A DNA stretch of 64,000 nt from Methanobacterium sp. (GTDB lineage Archaea; Methanobacteriota; Methanobacteria; Methanobacteriales; Methanobacteriaceae): NCBI RefSeq assembly GCF_038562635.1, contig NZ_JBCFBO010000001.1, forward strand, positions 1,590,643 to 1,654,642. The letters run 5' to 3'. The notes beneath the pieces were generated by a model. The model had not been told where the DNA came from. It saw only the letters and a list, made by a program, of their open reading frames with translations, and did no database searches. Made by a program: the position numbers and the translations under genes. This document shows positions 27,610 through 36,747 of the stretch, piece after piece. How positions within the stretch are numbered: position 1 is the stretch's first letter; every line of letters begins with the position of its first letter.

Positions 27610-28203
27610 ATGCCAAGACCTCGAGTATTTAGAAAAATATCAAAAGAACCCGAGATACGGTGCTTTAAGCCGGAAAAAGAAAATTTAGAGCTTCTTGAGC
27701 CTATTGAAATAACAATAGATGAATTTGAAGCTATAAGGCTTAGAGACTATCATGATATTCAGCAGAAAAAATCTGCAGAAATAATGGGAATTTCACAGCC
27801 TACTTTCCATAGAATCTTAACTTCTGCAAGGAAAAAGATATCTAAAGCCCTGATTGAAGGAAATACTATTATTATCATAGGGGGAGATTACATAACTGAC
27901 AAAAAAGCATACAAATGTAATGTTTGTGGATTTGAGTGGAGTAACCCTAAAAAAGAATATGAAAAATGTCCTGAATGCGAATCAGAGGATATAGGTTTAG
28001 TTATAGGAGATGAAGAACTTCCACCAGAAACAGAATCTTCTTTACTTGAAAGAAGGTCTTATGGTGGTACAGGCATGGGTTTTGGACCTCCCAAACTTTG
28101 CAAATGCCCAAACTGCGGGTATACATCCCCAAAAAAACGTGCCATTCCCTGTAAAAATACATTATGTCCTGAATGTGGGACACCCCTTTGTGGAGAAAAT
28201 TAA
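27610..28203 (+). CDS. DUF134 helix-turn-helix protein with zinc ribbons
   Basis: 197 residues from ATG 27610, giving the family start MPRPRVFRKIS. A longer frame from 27538 exists, but it runs through the operator-like palindrome and has no ribosome binding site; the gene is probably leaderless. Residues 1-95 are DUF134, a sigma-region-4-like helix-turn-helix (IDEFEAIRLRDYHDIQQKKSAEIMG, then SQPTFHRILTSARKK). The C-terminus holds cysteine pairs CNVC/CPEC and CKCPNC/CPEC. It is probably a DNA-binding autoregulator, with the repeated palindromes as target (inference). Confidence 0.85.
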   Translation: MPRPRVFRKISKEPEIRCFKPEKENLELLEPIEITIDEFEAIRLRDYHDIQQKKSAEIMGISQPTFHRILTSARKKISKALIEGNTIIIIGGDYITDKKAYKCNVCGFEWSNPKKEYEKCPECESEDIGLVIGDEELPPETESSLLERRSYGGTGMGFGPPKLCKCPNCGYTSPKKRAIPCKNTLCPECGTPLCGEN

Positions 28204-28220
28204 TGATAACCGGTGATTTT

Positions 28221-29816
28221 ATGCCATTTATAGAAATAAAAAATGTTTCAAAAAGATTCAATGACGTAAACGTCTTAAAAAACATTAACATGACTGTAAA
28301 CGAAGGAACAGTTCTAGGTATTCTTGGAAGAAGCGGATCAGGAAAATCAGTTTTAATAAACATGCTTCGTGGAATGAAAGAATACAAGCCAGATGAGGGC
28401 CAGATAATTTACAATGTTGCGATTTGTCCAGACTGCTTGAGAGTTGAACCCCCATCAATGGAAAACAACACATGCAAATGCGGAGGAAAATTTGAAGCAC
28501 AACGCGTGGACTTCTGGAACTGTGATAGAAAAATTTTTGCAAGCTTAAGGCGCAGAATATCCATAATGCTACAACGGTCATTTGCCCTCTATGAAGATGA
28601 TACAGTAATAGACAATGTTATAAAATCCATTGAAGGCCGTGATGAAGAAGATAAGATGTATATGGCTATAGACCTTATTGAAATGACCCATATGACACAC
28701 CGGATAACACATATTGCAAGGGATTTAAGTGGTGGGGAAAAACAGAGAGTAGTACTTGCAAGGCAGATGGGTAAAGAACCCATGGTCTTTCTTGCAGATG
28801 AACCCACAGGTACATTAGATCCGCAAACAGCAGAGCTGTTACATCAAACTTTACGTGAAGGTGTTAAAAATAAGGGTACCACCATGGTTATAACTTCTCA
28901 CTGGCCAGAAGTTATGAGAACACTTTCTGATTATGTAATATGGCTTGAAAATGGTGAAATAATCCATGAAGGAGATCCTGAAACAGTTGTACAAACATTT
29001 TTAGACAGCGTTCCACTGCCTGAGAAAATAGAAACACCAGATACAGGAGAACCTATACTTGAACTGGAAAATATTAAAAAACATTATTATTCCATTGAAA
29101 GAGGAGTTGTAAAAGCTGTAGATGGAGTAAGTCTCAATGTTAACGAAGGTGAAATCTTTGGAATAGTTGGTTTAAGTGGTGCAGGTAAAACCACGCTCTC
29201 CAGAATAATTTACGGCCTAACAGAGCCCAGCTCCGGCAAAATAGAGATGAAACTCGGAGATGATTGGATCGACATGACCAAACCAGGTCCCTTATTCAGA
29301 GGTAGGGTAAAACCTTACATGGGAATACTTCATCAAGAATACAGTCTTTATCCACATAGAACTGTTTTAGGCAATCTCACAGAAGCAATAAGTTTAGACT
29401 TACCTGCAGAATTTGCAAAAATGAAAGCAATATACGTTCTCAAAGCTGTAGGATTTGATGAAAAATATGCTTCACAATTATTAGATAAAGCCCCTGATGA
29501 ATTAAGTGGTGGTGAACGTCACAGAGTTGCCCTGGCTCAAGTTTTAATAAAAGAACCTCGCGTTATAATCCTTGACGAGCCAACAGGTACCATGGATCCA
29601 ATAACCAGAGTACAGGTTACAGATTCTATAAGAAAAGCACGTGAAGAGCTTAATCAAACTTTCATTATAATATCGCATGATATGGACTTTGTACTGGACG
29701 TATGTGACAAAGCATCCCTTATGAGAGGAGGCAAAATCCTTAAAACAGGGCTCCCTGAAGAAATCGTGGAGGATTTGACAGCTAAAGAAAAGAATAAGAT
29801 GTTAAAAAAAGAATAA
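28221..29816 (+). CDS. atwA: Methyl-coenzyme M reductase system component A2 (double ABC ATPase)
   Basis: 531 residues from ATG 28221 after GGTGATTTT. Two ABC cassettes: Walker A GRSGSGKS (near residue 37) with signature LSGGEKQR, and GLSGAGKT (near residue 322) with LSGGERHR; each has a DEPTGT Walker B region. The first cassette has the family's cysteine-rich insert (CPDCLRV, then CKCGGKF). Component A2 drives ATP-dependent reductive activation of methyl-CoM reductase, the last enzyme of methanogenesis. No membrane segments, as expected. It starts 18 bases after the DUF134 gene. Confidence 0.93.
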   Translation: MPFIEIKNVSKRFNDVNVLKNINMTVNEGTVLGILGRSGSGKSVLINMLRGMKEYKPDEGQIIYNVAICPDCLRVEPPSMENNTCKCGGKFEAQRVDFWNCDRKIFASLRRRISIMLQRSFALYEDDTVIDNVIKSIEGRDEEDKMYMAIDLIEMTHMTHRITHIARDLSGGEKQRVVLARQMGKEPMVFLADEPTGTLDPQTAELLHQTLREGVKNKGTTMVITSHWPEVMRTLSDYVIWLENGEIIHEGDPETVVQTFLDSVPLPEKIETPDTGEPILELENIKKHYYSIERGVVKAVDGVSLNVNEGEIFGIVGLSGAGKTTLSRIIYGLTEPSSGKIEMKLGDDWIDMTKPGPLFRGRVKPYMGILHQEYSLYPHRTVLGNLTEAISLDLPAEFAKMKAIYVLKAVGFDEKYASQLLDKAPDELSGGERHRVALAQVLIKEPRVIILDEPTGTMDPITRVQVTDSIRKAREELNQTFIIISHDMDFVLDVCDKASLMRGGKILKTGLPEEIVEDLTAKEKNKMLKKE

Positions 29817-29962
29817 TTCTTATTTAATGGAATTGTAACTTCCAAAACAATTCCCCAGTTAGATGGAAATAATTGATAATATACAAAATTCTTAGCCGTT
29901 ATATTCATTGGTTTATTTATATGCATTAGCTAACGATCCATTAAAAAAAAATGAGGGATATT

Positions 29963-30424
29963 ATGGAAAAAATTAATGAATTTAAGGGAATAAATGGAAA
30001 CCTTCTAGCATTTAAAGATGCAGTAGGTGACGCAGAGAAAATAACATTTGCAGGAACTCCCGGAGTATGTACTCCATTTGCAGAACTTTTTGCATATGTT
30101 GTGCGGGATAAAGAATCAGTTTTTGTTACATTAACTGACATAGAAAGTGCCAAAAAGATGGAAATTACTCCTCAGGGAATGCAATTATCTGAACCGGCTG
30201 ATCCTCAAGCGGATGTTGTAGCACTTCTTGGAGGGCTGAGTATGCCCAAATCCAATGTTACAGTTGATGAAGTAAATGAGATGATTGACAACATATTGAA
30301 AAAAGATGGTAAAGTCATTGGACTTTGTTACATGGATATGTTTAAAGAAGCAGGGTGGCTGGATAAGATAAACTTTGACTGCATAATAAATGGCATATTG
30401 ACTGGATACGTTCTAAAAAAATAA
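29963..30424 (+). CDS. DUF2124 family protein
   Basis: 153 residues from ATG 29963 after GAGGGAT. A globular alpha/beta protein with FAGTPGVCTPFAELFAYVVRD near residue 30 and GLCYMDMFKEAGWLDKINFDC near the C-terminus; these match the methanogen-restricted DUF2124 family as I know it. Its function is not known. It has its own short upstream region after atwA. Confidence 0.75.
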   Translation: MEKINEFKGINGNLLAFKDAVGDAEKITFAGTPGVCTPFAELFAYVVRDKESVFVTLTDIESAKKMEITPQGMQLSEPADPQADVVALLGGLSMPKSNVTVDEVNEMIDNILKKDGKVIGLCYMDMFKEAGWLDKINFDCIINGILTGYVLKK

Positions 30425-30779
30425 TTAATTTAAATTTTAAGAGCCATTTCATATTTTTTTATCTTAATTTTTTAATAATCTATCCTAAAAAGGATTTAAT
30501 CTAAAATTGGATAATCTTAAGCTCTGAGTCCAAACTTTAAAAAGTAAAAAGGCATATATCCTGTTTAATTAAATCCAGCAGCCTCATATTAATTCTAGTT
30601 CAAAATTGGGTAATACTAAATTGTAAAGCACAAACTTAATTAATATCGAAATTATAAACCACAATAATGTTCGATGTAGATAATTATTTTTACGCAGAAC
30701 ACAAAATATAACAATAGCTATAATTTTTATAGTAATGATTCTAATTTAGTTTAGATAATGATAAAATCATGGTGATTCT
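30425..30779. other. Intergenic region upstream of thiC
   Basis: 355 AT-rich bases. Two loosely similar segments start with AAAATTGG(A/G)TAAT (about 30503 and 30603). I do not see the conserved cores of a thiamine pyrophosphate riboswitch. Confidence 0.4.
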
Positions 30780-32078
30780 ATGACACAAATGGATGAAGCA
30801 AAAAAAGGCATAATTACAGAGGAAATGAAGGCAGTAGCAGCTGCTGAGGGTGTTTCAGAGGAATTTATCAGGAAATCTGTTGCTCAGGGAACCATAGCCA
30901 TTCCAAGTAACGTTAACAGAGAAGTTAAAGCTGTAGGTATTGGAGCAGGACTAAGAACTAAAGTAAATGCAACAATTGGAACTTCAACAGATATCTGTGA
31001 CTTTGATATGGAAGAAGAAAAAGCCAGAGTAGCTATGGCTTATCAAGCTGACACTTTAATGGAACTTTCTGTAGGCGGAGATCTTGATGAAATCAGAAGA
31101 AGGATCCTCAAAATCTCAGATATTCCAGTAGGAAGCGTACCTGTTTATCAGGCAGCTATCGAAACAATAAGGGAAAAAGGTTCTGCAATTTACATGGATG
31201 AAGACATAATGTTTAAATCCATCGAAAAACAGGCAAAAGACGGTATTGACTTTATGGCTATTCACTGTAGTGTAAACCGTGAAACTCTTAAAAGATTAAA
31301 AAGACAGGGCCGTGAAGGTGGGCTTGTAAGTAGAGGAGGGGCATTTGTATCTGCATGGATGGTAGAAAACGACCTGGAAAACCCATTATACAAAAACTTT
31401 GACTATATTCTCGAAATAGCTAAAGAATATGATTTCTGTATGTCCATGGCAAACGCTATGAGAGCTGGAGCACTAGCAGACTCTACAGACCGTGCTGCAG
31501 TTCAGGAACTCATTGTACTTGGAGAATTAATTGACAGGGCAAGGGAAGCAGGAGTCCAAACTATCGTGGAAGGACCCGGACACATCCCAATAAACGAAAT
31601 TCCAGCAAATGTCATACTCCAGAAAAAATTGTGCAGGCAAGCACCGTTCTATATGTTAGGACCAATTGTAACTGATATTGCTGCAGGATACGACCATATA
31701 GTATCTTCAATTGGTGCAGCAACATCTGCAGGTGCAGGAGCAGATTTCATCTGTTATGTAACACCAGCAGAACACCTTGCATTACCAGATGCAAAAGATG
31801 TTAAAGAAGGAGTAATTGCAACAAGAATTGGTGCATACGTTGGAGATATGCAAAAAGGTATACACAACGGTGAAAAAGACCTTGTAATGGCCAACGCACG
31901 TAAAAAACTTAACTGGGAGGCACAGTTCGACTCTGCAATGTGTCCTGCAGAAGCAAGGAGAATAAGGGACGAAAGGCCGCCAGCGGAAGAAGATACATGT
32001 ACAATGTGCGGAAGCTACTGTGCAGTTAAGATTGTAAATGAATGGTTAGACGAAGCAGACACAGACGTGTTTGATTAA
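30780..32078 (+). CDS. thiC: Phosphomethylpyrimidine synthase ThiC (radical SAM)
   Basis: 432 residues. ThiC turns aminoimidazole ribotide into the pyrimidine precursor of thiamine. The C-terminal cluster motif is present (EDTCTMCGSYCAVK, with Cys spaced CxxCxxxxC). Other family blocks: 'GTSTDICDFDMEEEK', 'TVEGPGHIPINEIPANV' and 'DFICYVTPAEHLALP'. The N-terminus is short compared with bacterial ThiC, as usual for archaeal homologues. ATG 30780 follows GGTGATTCT. The enzyme was first read as a housekeeping single gene with no thiamine neighbours. Confidence 0.95.
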   Translation: MTQMDEAKKGIITEEMKAVAAAEGVSEEFIRKSVAQGTIAIPSNVNREVKAVGIGAGLRTKVNATIGTSTDICDFDMEEEKARVAMAYQADTLMELSVGGDLDEIRRRILKISDIPVGSVPVYQAAIETIREKGSAIYMDEDIMFKSIEKQAKDGIDFMAIHCSVNRETLKRLKRQGREGGLVSRGGAFVSAWMVENDLENPLYKNFDYILEIAKEYDFCMSMANAMRAGALADSTDRAAVQELIVLGELIDRAREAGVQTIVEGPGHIPINEIPANVILQKKLCRQAPFYMLGPIVTDIAAGYDHIVSSIGAATSAGAGADFICYVTPAEHLALPDAKDVKEGVIATRIGAYVGDMQKGIHNGEKDLVMANARKKLNWEAQFDSAMCPAEARRIRDERPPAEEDTCTMCGSYCAVKIVNEWLDEADTDVFD

Positions 32079-32231
32079 AATCTTAATCATTATTTTATTA
32101 TTTTATTGCAAGATAAATTACAATAATTATAATTTTTTACAATCAGTTCTATATTTTAAACTTACTAACTCCTTCAAGCGAAGGTTTTATTCTTTTTATA
32201 TGACTTATGATTATTTATAAAGGTGATTTGA

Positions 32232-33809
32232 TTGAAACATTGGATTGAAAATGTTGCAGATAGTTTAAGCGAAAGAGATGTACCAGAGCATGTGATTGCA
32301 AGTGGAACATCCATATCCGGTTCAATACATATTGGAAATTCCTGCGACGTGTTTATCGCGAATGCGGTTACAAAAGCTCTAAAGAACCAGGGAGCTCCTG
32401 CAGAAGTTATATGGATTGCAGACGACTACGATCCACTCAGAAAAGTTCCATATCCCCTTCCACCAGAATATGAAAAATATTTAGGTATACCATATGCACA
32501 TATTCCCTGCCCTGAAGGGTGCTGTGAAAATTTCGTAGAACACTTTAAAAAACCATTCATCGATACACTTGACGACTTTGGAATATCTTTAAAGGAATAT
32601 TCCGGAGAAAAGATGTACAAAGAAGGAATATACAACGATTATATACGAATAGCATTAGAAAATGCCCCTAAAATAAGGGAAATATTCAATAAGTACAGGG
32701 AACATGCCCTTGCAGATGATTGGCTTCCATACAATCCAATTTGTGAAGAATGTGGACGGATAAATACTACCTTCGCCTACGGTTATGAAGATGATATCGT
32801 TCATTACAGATGTAACTGTGGCCACGAAGGATCTATGGATATTAAATCAGGAAAAGGGAAACTTACGTGGCGTGTTGAATGGGCTGCAAGATGGAAAATA
32901 CTCGGCATTACATGCGAACCATTTGGAAAAGACCATGCAGCAAGTGGGGGATCATACGACGTAAGCAGCGTAATATCACAGGAAATATTCAATTATCCTG
33001 CACCTTACCCCGTACCTTACGAATGGATAACTCTTAAGGGAGATGCAATGTCCAAATCTAAAGGTGTTTTCTTTACACCAGGACAGTGGCTCGAAATAGG
33101 CAAACCAGAAACTCTTAATTATTTCTTATTCCGTAGTAAACCATTAAAACATAAAGATTTTAACCCAGAAATGCCATTTCTAGACTTTATTGACCAGTAT
33201 GATCGTGTTGAAAGAATATATTATGGATTTGAAGAACCTGCATCCCAAAAAGAAGGGGAAAAATCTAAAAAGATTTATGAAATGTCACAAATTGAACTTA
33301 AGGACGAAATGCCATTCCAGCCATCCTACAGGTTCATGACAGTAGCATATCAAATTGCAGATGGAGACATAAAAAAGGTCTTTGAGATACTTAAAAAGAA
33401 TTCACAGCTTCCAGAAAATATTGATAATGTGGACTTTGAGAACTTAGATGAAGAGGATCTTAAAAATCTCGAAATGAGGATGAATCATGTTACAAACTGG
33501 CTTAATACATATGCCCCTGAGTTTGTAAAGTTCAGTGTTATGAAGAAGATTCCTAAATTACCACTCGGTGAAGACCAAACAGAATTCCTGCTCAAACTCG
33601 CAGATCTTCTTGAGGAGAATGAATATACAGCAGAAGAATTGCATGATGAAATGTACAATCTTCTCACTGAATTAGATATGAAACCTCAAAAGGCATTCCA
33701 GGCCATTTATAAGATCATAATTGGTAAAAAACAAGGCCCAAGGGCAGCTTCATTTGTTCTATCCCTTGATACAGACTTTGTTGTCAAAAGATTTAGAATG
33801 GAAGCCTGA
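32232..33809 (+). CDS. lysS: Class I lysyl-tRNA synthetase, TTG start
   Basis: 525 residues. The class I signatures are HIGN (residues 33-36, in SGSIHIGNSCD) and the KMSKS variant DAMSKSKG (near residue 275). A zinc-type insert CEECGRIN...CNCGHEG lies near residues 175-200. The start codon is TTG 32232, fixed by AGGTGATT upstream. This archaeal enzyme charges tRNA-Lys and replaces the bacterial class II enzyme. Confidence 0.96.
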   Translation: MKHWIENVADSLSERDVPEHVIASGTSISGSIHIGNSCDVFIANAVTKALKNQGAPAEVIWIADDYDPLRKVPYPLPPEYEKYLGIPYAHIPCPEGCCENFVEHFKKPFIDTLDDFGISLKEYSGEKMYKEGIYNDYIRIALENAPKIREIFNKYREHALADDWLPYNPICEECGRINTTFAYGYEDDIVHYRCNCGHEGSMDIKSGKGKLTWRVEWAARWKILGITCEPFGKDHAASGGSYDVSSVISQEIFNYPAPYPVPYEWITLKGDAMSKSKGVFFTPGQWLEIGKPETLNYFLFRSKPLKHKDFNPEMPFLDFIDQYDRVERIYYGFEEPASQKEGEKSKKIYEMSQIELKDEMPFQPSYRFMTVAYQIADGDIKKVFEILKKNSQLPENIDNVDFENLDEEDLKNLEMRMNHVTNWLNTYAPEFVKFSVMKKIPKLPLGEDQTEFLLKLADLLEENEYTAEELHDEMYNLLTELDMKPQKAFQAIYKIIIGKKQGPRAASFVLSLDTDFVVKRFRMEA

Positions 33810-34130
33810 TCCTAAGATTAGTTTCCTGTAAAACTAACCTCTTTTTCTCTTTTATTTTTAGAAGTAAAAATACTTCTTAAATCAAAATTTATTTTAAAGT
33901 TAGGACTATACTTCGAAAAAATACTTTAATATTAGTAATTACCCCTAAAGATAAATTTTTTTCCTTAAATTGATTACTTACTTTCCTGAAAATTTGTTTT
34001 AATTTGTTATCATACATTTATTAACTTATTTTCAAATATTTATTATCCCATTATTAGGAGATTATCCTATAGTTTCCTAATAAAAATTCTTTAATCTGCG
34101 ATTAAATTAGTTTTAAATCTTTTTTAAATT
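33810..34130. other. Intergenic region after lysS
   Basis: AT-rich with T-runs that could end the lysS transcript near 33840-33860. No coding frame supported. Confidence 0.4.
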
Positions 34131-34294
34131 TGTTTGTTTTGTAAAATAATGATAATTAGTAATTATTTTTCATTTTAAATCCATATTAACAGAAAAATTT
34201 TTATTACATCAGCAACATACCACCTTCTTGTAATACAAAAATACAATATTTGTATTACAAAATGTATGCGTACAACATTACGGAGGTGAAAAGT
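34131..34294 (+). promoter_or_regulatory. Shared promoter/leader type 1 (small-protein island)
   Basis: Elements in order: AT-rich box ATGATAATTAGTAATTATTT; AACAGAAAAATTTTTATTACAT (BRE/TATA position); a hairpin with 12-base arms TTGTAATACAAA/TTTGTATTACAA (34228-34239, 34249-34260); and the very strong site GGAGGTGA before the ATG at 34295. The hairpin should be at the very 5' end of the mRNA. Confidence 0.65.
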
Positions 34295-34438
34295 ATGTTT
34301 CTTGGTGGCGCAGGATTAGGCTTAGGATTAGGATTATGGCACCCTTGGCTCTTTAACTCATTCCTCTTCCCAGGATTCTGGGGTTCAGGATTAGGATGGG
34401 GCCTTGGATGTGGCGGAGGATTAGGATGTGGATGGTAA
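34295..34438 (+). CDS. Small Gly/Leu/Trp-rich protein
   Basis: 47 residues, beginning MFLGGAGLGLGLGLWHPWLF and ending in a Gly-rich tail with two cysteines (GCGGGLGCGW). The start is ATG 34295, seven bases after GGAGGTGA; a longer frame from 34250 has no ribosome binding site and runs through the leader hairpin. Codons are of the kind favoured in strongly expressed genes. No signal peptide is clear; the sequence is hydrophobic throughout and may bind membranes or assemble. I know no family for it. Confidence 0.75.
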   Translation: MFLGGAGLGLGLGLWHPWLFNSFLFPGFWGSGLGWGLGCGGGLGCGW

Positions 34439-34870
34439 AAAACATCCTACCCCTCTAAAAATATTAATCCTCGTAAAAATATATTAATTGGTAAACACTG
34501 AAATCACTGATCAATTATCTGTTTTGACTTAAACATGCTAACTATACAAATTCAATTTACCTATTTTTTTATTTTATTAAAATAGAAATTATTACGCGCT
34601 AATTTTATGAATAATTAATATATTTTAAAAATTTTTTAATATCATAACTTTTCTTTCATAATATGTCCTATTTTTCTAAAACTAACATGCATATGCCCTC
34701 TATTTTCAACATAGTTGTTAATTCTATTAAAAACACTCCAATTATCAAATAATATGCTTTCTTTCATTTTACTTTCTATTTTCTTCTTAAAATCAACACA
34801 TCCTTACCAAATAACTTTCAGTTAATTGCCAATTTGCTAAATATAATATTTTCCCCACATCTCTGCCCCT
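34439..34870. other. AT-rich spacer in the small-protein island
   Basis: No coding frame with a ribosome binding site is seen. The right end grades into the next shared promoter. Confidence 0.4.
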
Positions 34871-35041
34871 TATTTTTTCAAAAATAGCCCATCATTGCTA
34901 AACAATTTTTAATTAAATTGCGATTTTAATACTAATAAAAAGATTTTTATTACATCAACAACATATCACCTTCTTGTAGTACCAAAATAAAAATTTGGTA
35001 TTGAAAAATGTATGCGAATAACACTGTGGAGGTGAAATAGT
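34871..35041 (+). promoter_or_regulatory. Shared promoter/leader type 2
   Basis: Box TTCAAAAATAGCCCATCATT followed by GCTAAACAATTTT (34878-34910), then AATACTAATAAAAAGATTTTTATTACAT in part, then a hairpin AGTACCAAA/TTTGGTATT (34978-34986, 34994-35002), then GGAGGTGA. The stem differs from leader 1 at paired positions (AC in one arm matched by GT in the other), which preserves pairing. Confidence 0.65.
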
Positions 35042-35203
35042 ATGTTTTTTAGCGGATGTCTTCTCTGGAACAACCCATGCTTCTGGAATTTACCACTCTT
35101 CTTCCATCAACCACTCTTCTTTGGTTTCCATCACTGGGGTATCAACGCTTTCGGTCTTCATGGTTTCGGCCACTTAGGAATCAACAGATTTGGGATGTGG
35201 TAA
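35042..35203 (+). CDS. Small His/Phe/Trp-rich protein
   Basis: 53 residues starting MFFSGCLLWNNPCFWNLPLF; the second half is rich in His and Gly (FHHWGINAFGLHGFGHLGIN). Two cysteines lie at residues 6 and 13. Start ATG 35042 after GGAGGTGAAATAGT. Aromatic and histidine content is extreme. No relation in sequence to the previous small protein beyond general composition, though both have the same leader type. Function unknown. Confidence 0.75.
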   Translation: MFFSGCLLWNNPCFWNLPLFFHQPLFFGFHHWGINAFGLHGFGHLGINRFGMW

Positions 35204-35373
35204 TAATAACTGGTTCTAACTGACATAATATACACACTATTTAGAACACACTGAAACCCATGATTAAATATTTAATTTTAACCTAAAAAGTTAAATTAAA
35301 TATGGGATTCAAAATTTATTCTTTTTTTATTTTTCAAACAAATATTAATGCTCTTTTTAAATTAATGCTCATG

Positions 35374-35395
35374 TTTATGACACGCACATGAATTA
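35374..35395. repeat. Direct repeat flanking mosaic element B, left copy
   Basis: TTTATGACACGCACATGAAT followed by TA. It matches 35706-35727 at 19 of 22 positions. Confidence 0.6.
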
Positions 35396-35705
35396 TACTT
35401 CTTGTTAAATTGTAAGGTTTGAAAAAACAACGTTTTTTCAACCGTAAAAATAGAAAATTTTTACATGTTTTGCAGCCGTAAATCGAAGATTTACATGCAG
35501 CGAAACGAATGTTCGCATGTTCAATTTCCTAAGCCACAAAAAACCAGAAATTACAAACACTCTGTGTTTGTGCATTCAAAAACTAAAGGTTTTTGAAAGG
35601 TTTTTGTAGGCGTCAAAAATCGTAGATTTTTGACAGTTCCACAAAGCTGACAAATCTTCAATTTGCGGCATAAAAAATCAAAGATTTTTTTAAGATTTTA
35701 CAACC
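35396..35705. repeat. Palindrome mosaic element B
   Basis: Palindromes in order: TTGAAAAAAC-AAC-GTTTTTTCAA (35419-35441), GTAAAAAT/ATTTTTAC (about 35444-35464), GTAAATC-GAA-GATTTAC (35478-35494), CAAACAC-TCT-GTGTTTG (35554-35570), GTCAAAAATC/GATTTTTGAC with loop GTA (35612-35634), AAAAAATC-AAA-GATTTTTT (35672-35690). No protein is encoded. Units are shared with elements A and C. Confidence 0.8.
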
Positions 35706-35727
35706 TTTATGACATGAACGTGAATTA
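35706..35727. repeat. Direct repeat flanking mosaic element B, right copy
   Basis: TTTATGACATGAACGTGAAT followed by TA; three mismatches to the left copy at 35374-35395. Confidence 0.6.
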
Positions 35728-35877
35728 AATTACTGATTTTAGAAAGCTTGATCTTAATTAAAATTATAATCTTCAGCCTATATTTTCCCCTATTTATTCA
35801 ATAGATAATTACTTGCTATTTTTCAGTTAATTATTAATTTTATCCTATATTAGCTTTTTTTTCACTTTTTCCCTTGT

Positions 35878-36137
35878 TTTTTTCTCAAAAATAACCCATC
35901 ATTGCTAAACAATTTTCAGTTAATTACCACTTTTATCAGATATTATGCTTTTTTTTACATTTTCCCCTGTTTTTTTCTCAAAAACCATGGATAATTACTA
36001 AATAATTTTTAGCTAAATTGCACTATTCATACTAATAGAAAAATTTTTATTACATAATTAACATATGAGATGTTGTAGTACGAAAATAGTATTTACGTAT
36101 TACAGTAGGTACGCAAAACAACAAGGAGGTGAAAAGT
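35878..36137 (+). promoter_or_regulatory. Shared promoter/leader type 3, with the upstream box in two tandem copies
   Basis: The upstream box appears at 35884-35916 (CAAAAATAACCCATCATTGC, then TAAACAATTTT) and again, more diverged, at 35978-36012. Then CATACTAATAGAAAAATTTT and TATTACAT, the hairpin TGTAGTACG/CGTATTACA (36074-36082, 36096-36104), and AAGGAGGTGA. The stem keeps a C-G and G-C pair that replace A-T pairs of leader 1. Confidence 0.65.
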
Positions 36138-36227
36138 ATGCTACTCATCTACATTAAAATCATAATAATCAAAATATTAGTACTCAAAGCTTGCTTATTA
36201 CATGGTTTACTCGGCGGATTATGGTAA
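36138..36227 (+). CDS. Hydrophobic 29-residue peptide, copy 1
   Basis: MLLIYIKIIIIKILVLKACL followed by LHGLLGGLW. The peptide is one Ile/Leu-rich helix with lysines at residues 7, 12 and 17, long enough to span a membrane. Start ATG 36138 follows AAGGAGGTGAAAAGT. Homologous to the three following peptides but with a different C-terminus. Size and composition recall type I toxin peptides or small membrane regulators, without proof. Confidence 0.7.
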   Translation: MLLIYIKIIIIKILVLKACLLHGLLGGLW

Positions 36228-36315
36228 TCACAGCCACATAAATACATTTTATACATTTAAGCCAAAATAGCTAAACCTAAAAGCTTTAACTAGAATTTAA
36301 AGATTAAAGTTTTTA

Positions 36316-36336
36316 GTAATACAAATATTGTATTAC
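36316..36336 (+). promoter_or_regulatory. Leader hairpin before peptide copy 2
   Basis: GTAATACAA-ATA-TTGTATTAC, perfect nine-base arms, followed by AAGGAGGTGA and the ATG at 36371. Confidence 0.65.
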
Positions 36337-36370
36337 ATTATATGTATAAAATAATAAGGAGGTGAAAAAT

Positions 36371-36460
36371 ATGTTACTCGTCTACATTAAAATCATAATA
36401 ATCAAAATCTTAATCCTCAAAGCTTTCTTATTCCCACACTTCCTCTGCGGATGGTTCTAA
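36371..36460 (+). CDS. Hydrophobic 29-residue peptide, copy 2
   Basis: MLLVYIKIIIIKILILKAFL followed by FPHFLCGWF. The 90-base gene is identical to copy 3 at 36613-36702, so the duplication is recent or the copies are being homogenised. C-ending codons (CTC, ATC, TTC, TGC) are favoured, in contrast with the AT-rich surroundings, as in strongly expressed genes. Confidence 0.75.
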   Translation: MLLVYIKIIIIKILILKAFLFPHFLCGWF

Positions 36461-36561
36461 TCACAGATATATAAGCACAATTTACGCATCAAAACCAAAA
36501 ACTGCTTTAATACCATTTAAATCTCAAAGTTTTAAGTGGTATCTATAGATTGAAATTTTTA

Positions 36562-36581
36562 GTAATACGCTATTGTATTAC
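36562..36581 (+). promoter_or_regulatory. Leader hairpin before peptide copy 3
   Basis: GTAATAC/GTATTAC arms around a six-base loop, then CGGAGGTGA and the ATG at 36613. Confidence 0.6.
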
Positions 36582-36612
36582 ATGTATACTCAATAACACG
36601 GAGGTGAAAAGT

Positions 36613-36702
36613 ATGTTACTCGTCTACATTAAAATCATAATAATCAAAATCTTAATCCTCAAAGCTTTCTTATTCCCACACTTCCTCTGCGGATGGTTCT
36701 AA
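36613..36702 (+). CDS. Hydrophobic 29-residue peptide, copy 3 (identical to copy 2)
   Basis: All 90 bases match copy 2. Downstream, GCTGCCCAATCTCTC is shared with the region after copy 4, so the repeated unit includes the 3' flank. Only 45 bases separate it from copy 4, which lacks its own hairpin, so copies 3 and 4 are probably on one transcript. Confidence 0.75.
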   Translation: MLLVYIKIIIIKILILKAFLFPHFLCGWF

Positions 36703-36747
36703 GCTGCCCAATCTCTCTATTTACCAAATAACACGGAGGTGAACCGT

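Noticed and set aside
30425..30779. Thiamine pyrophosphate riboswitch before thiC
   Set aside because: The conserved CUGAGA and ACCUGA cores of the THI element are not present in the correct order; only a stray CTGAG is seen.
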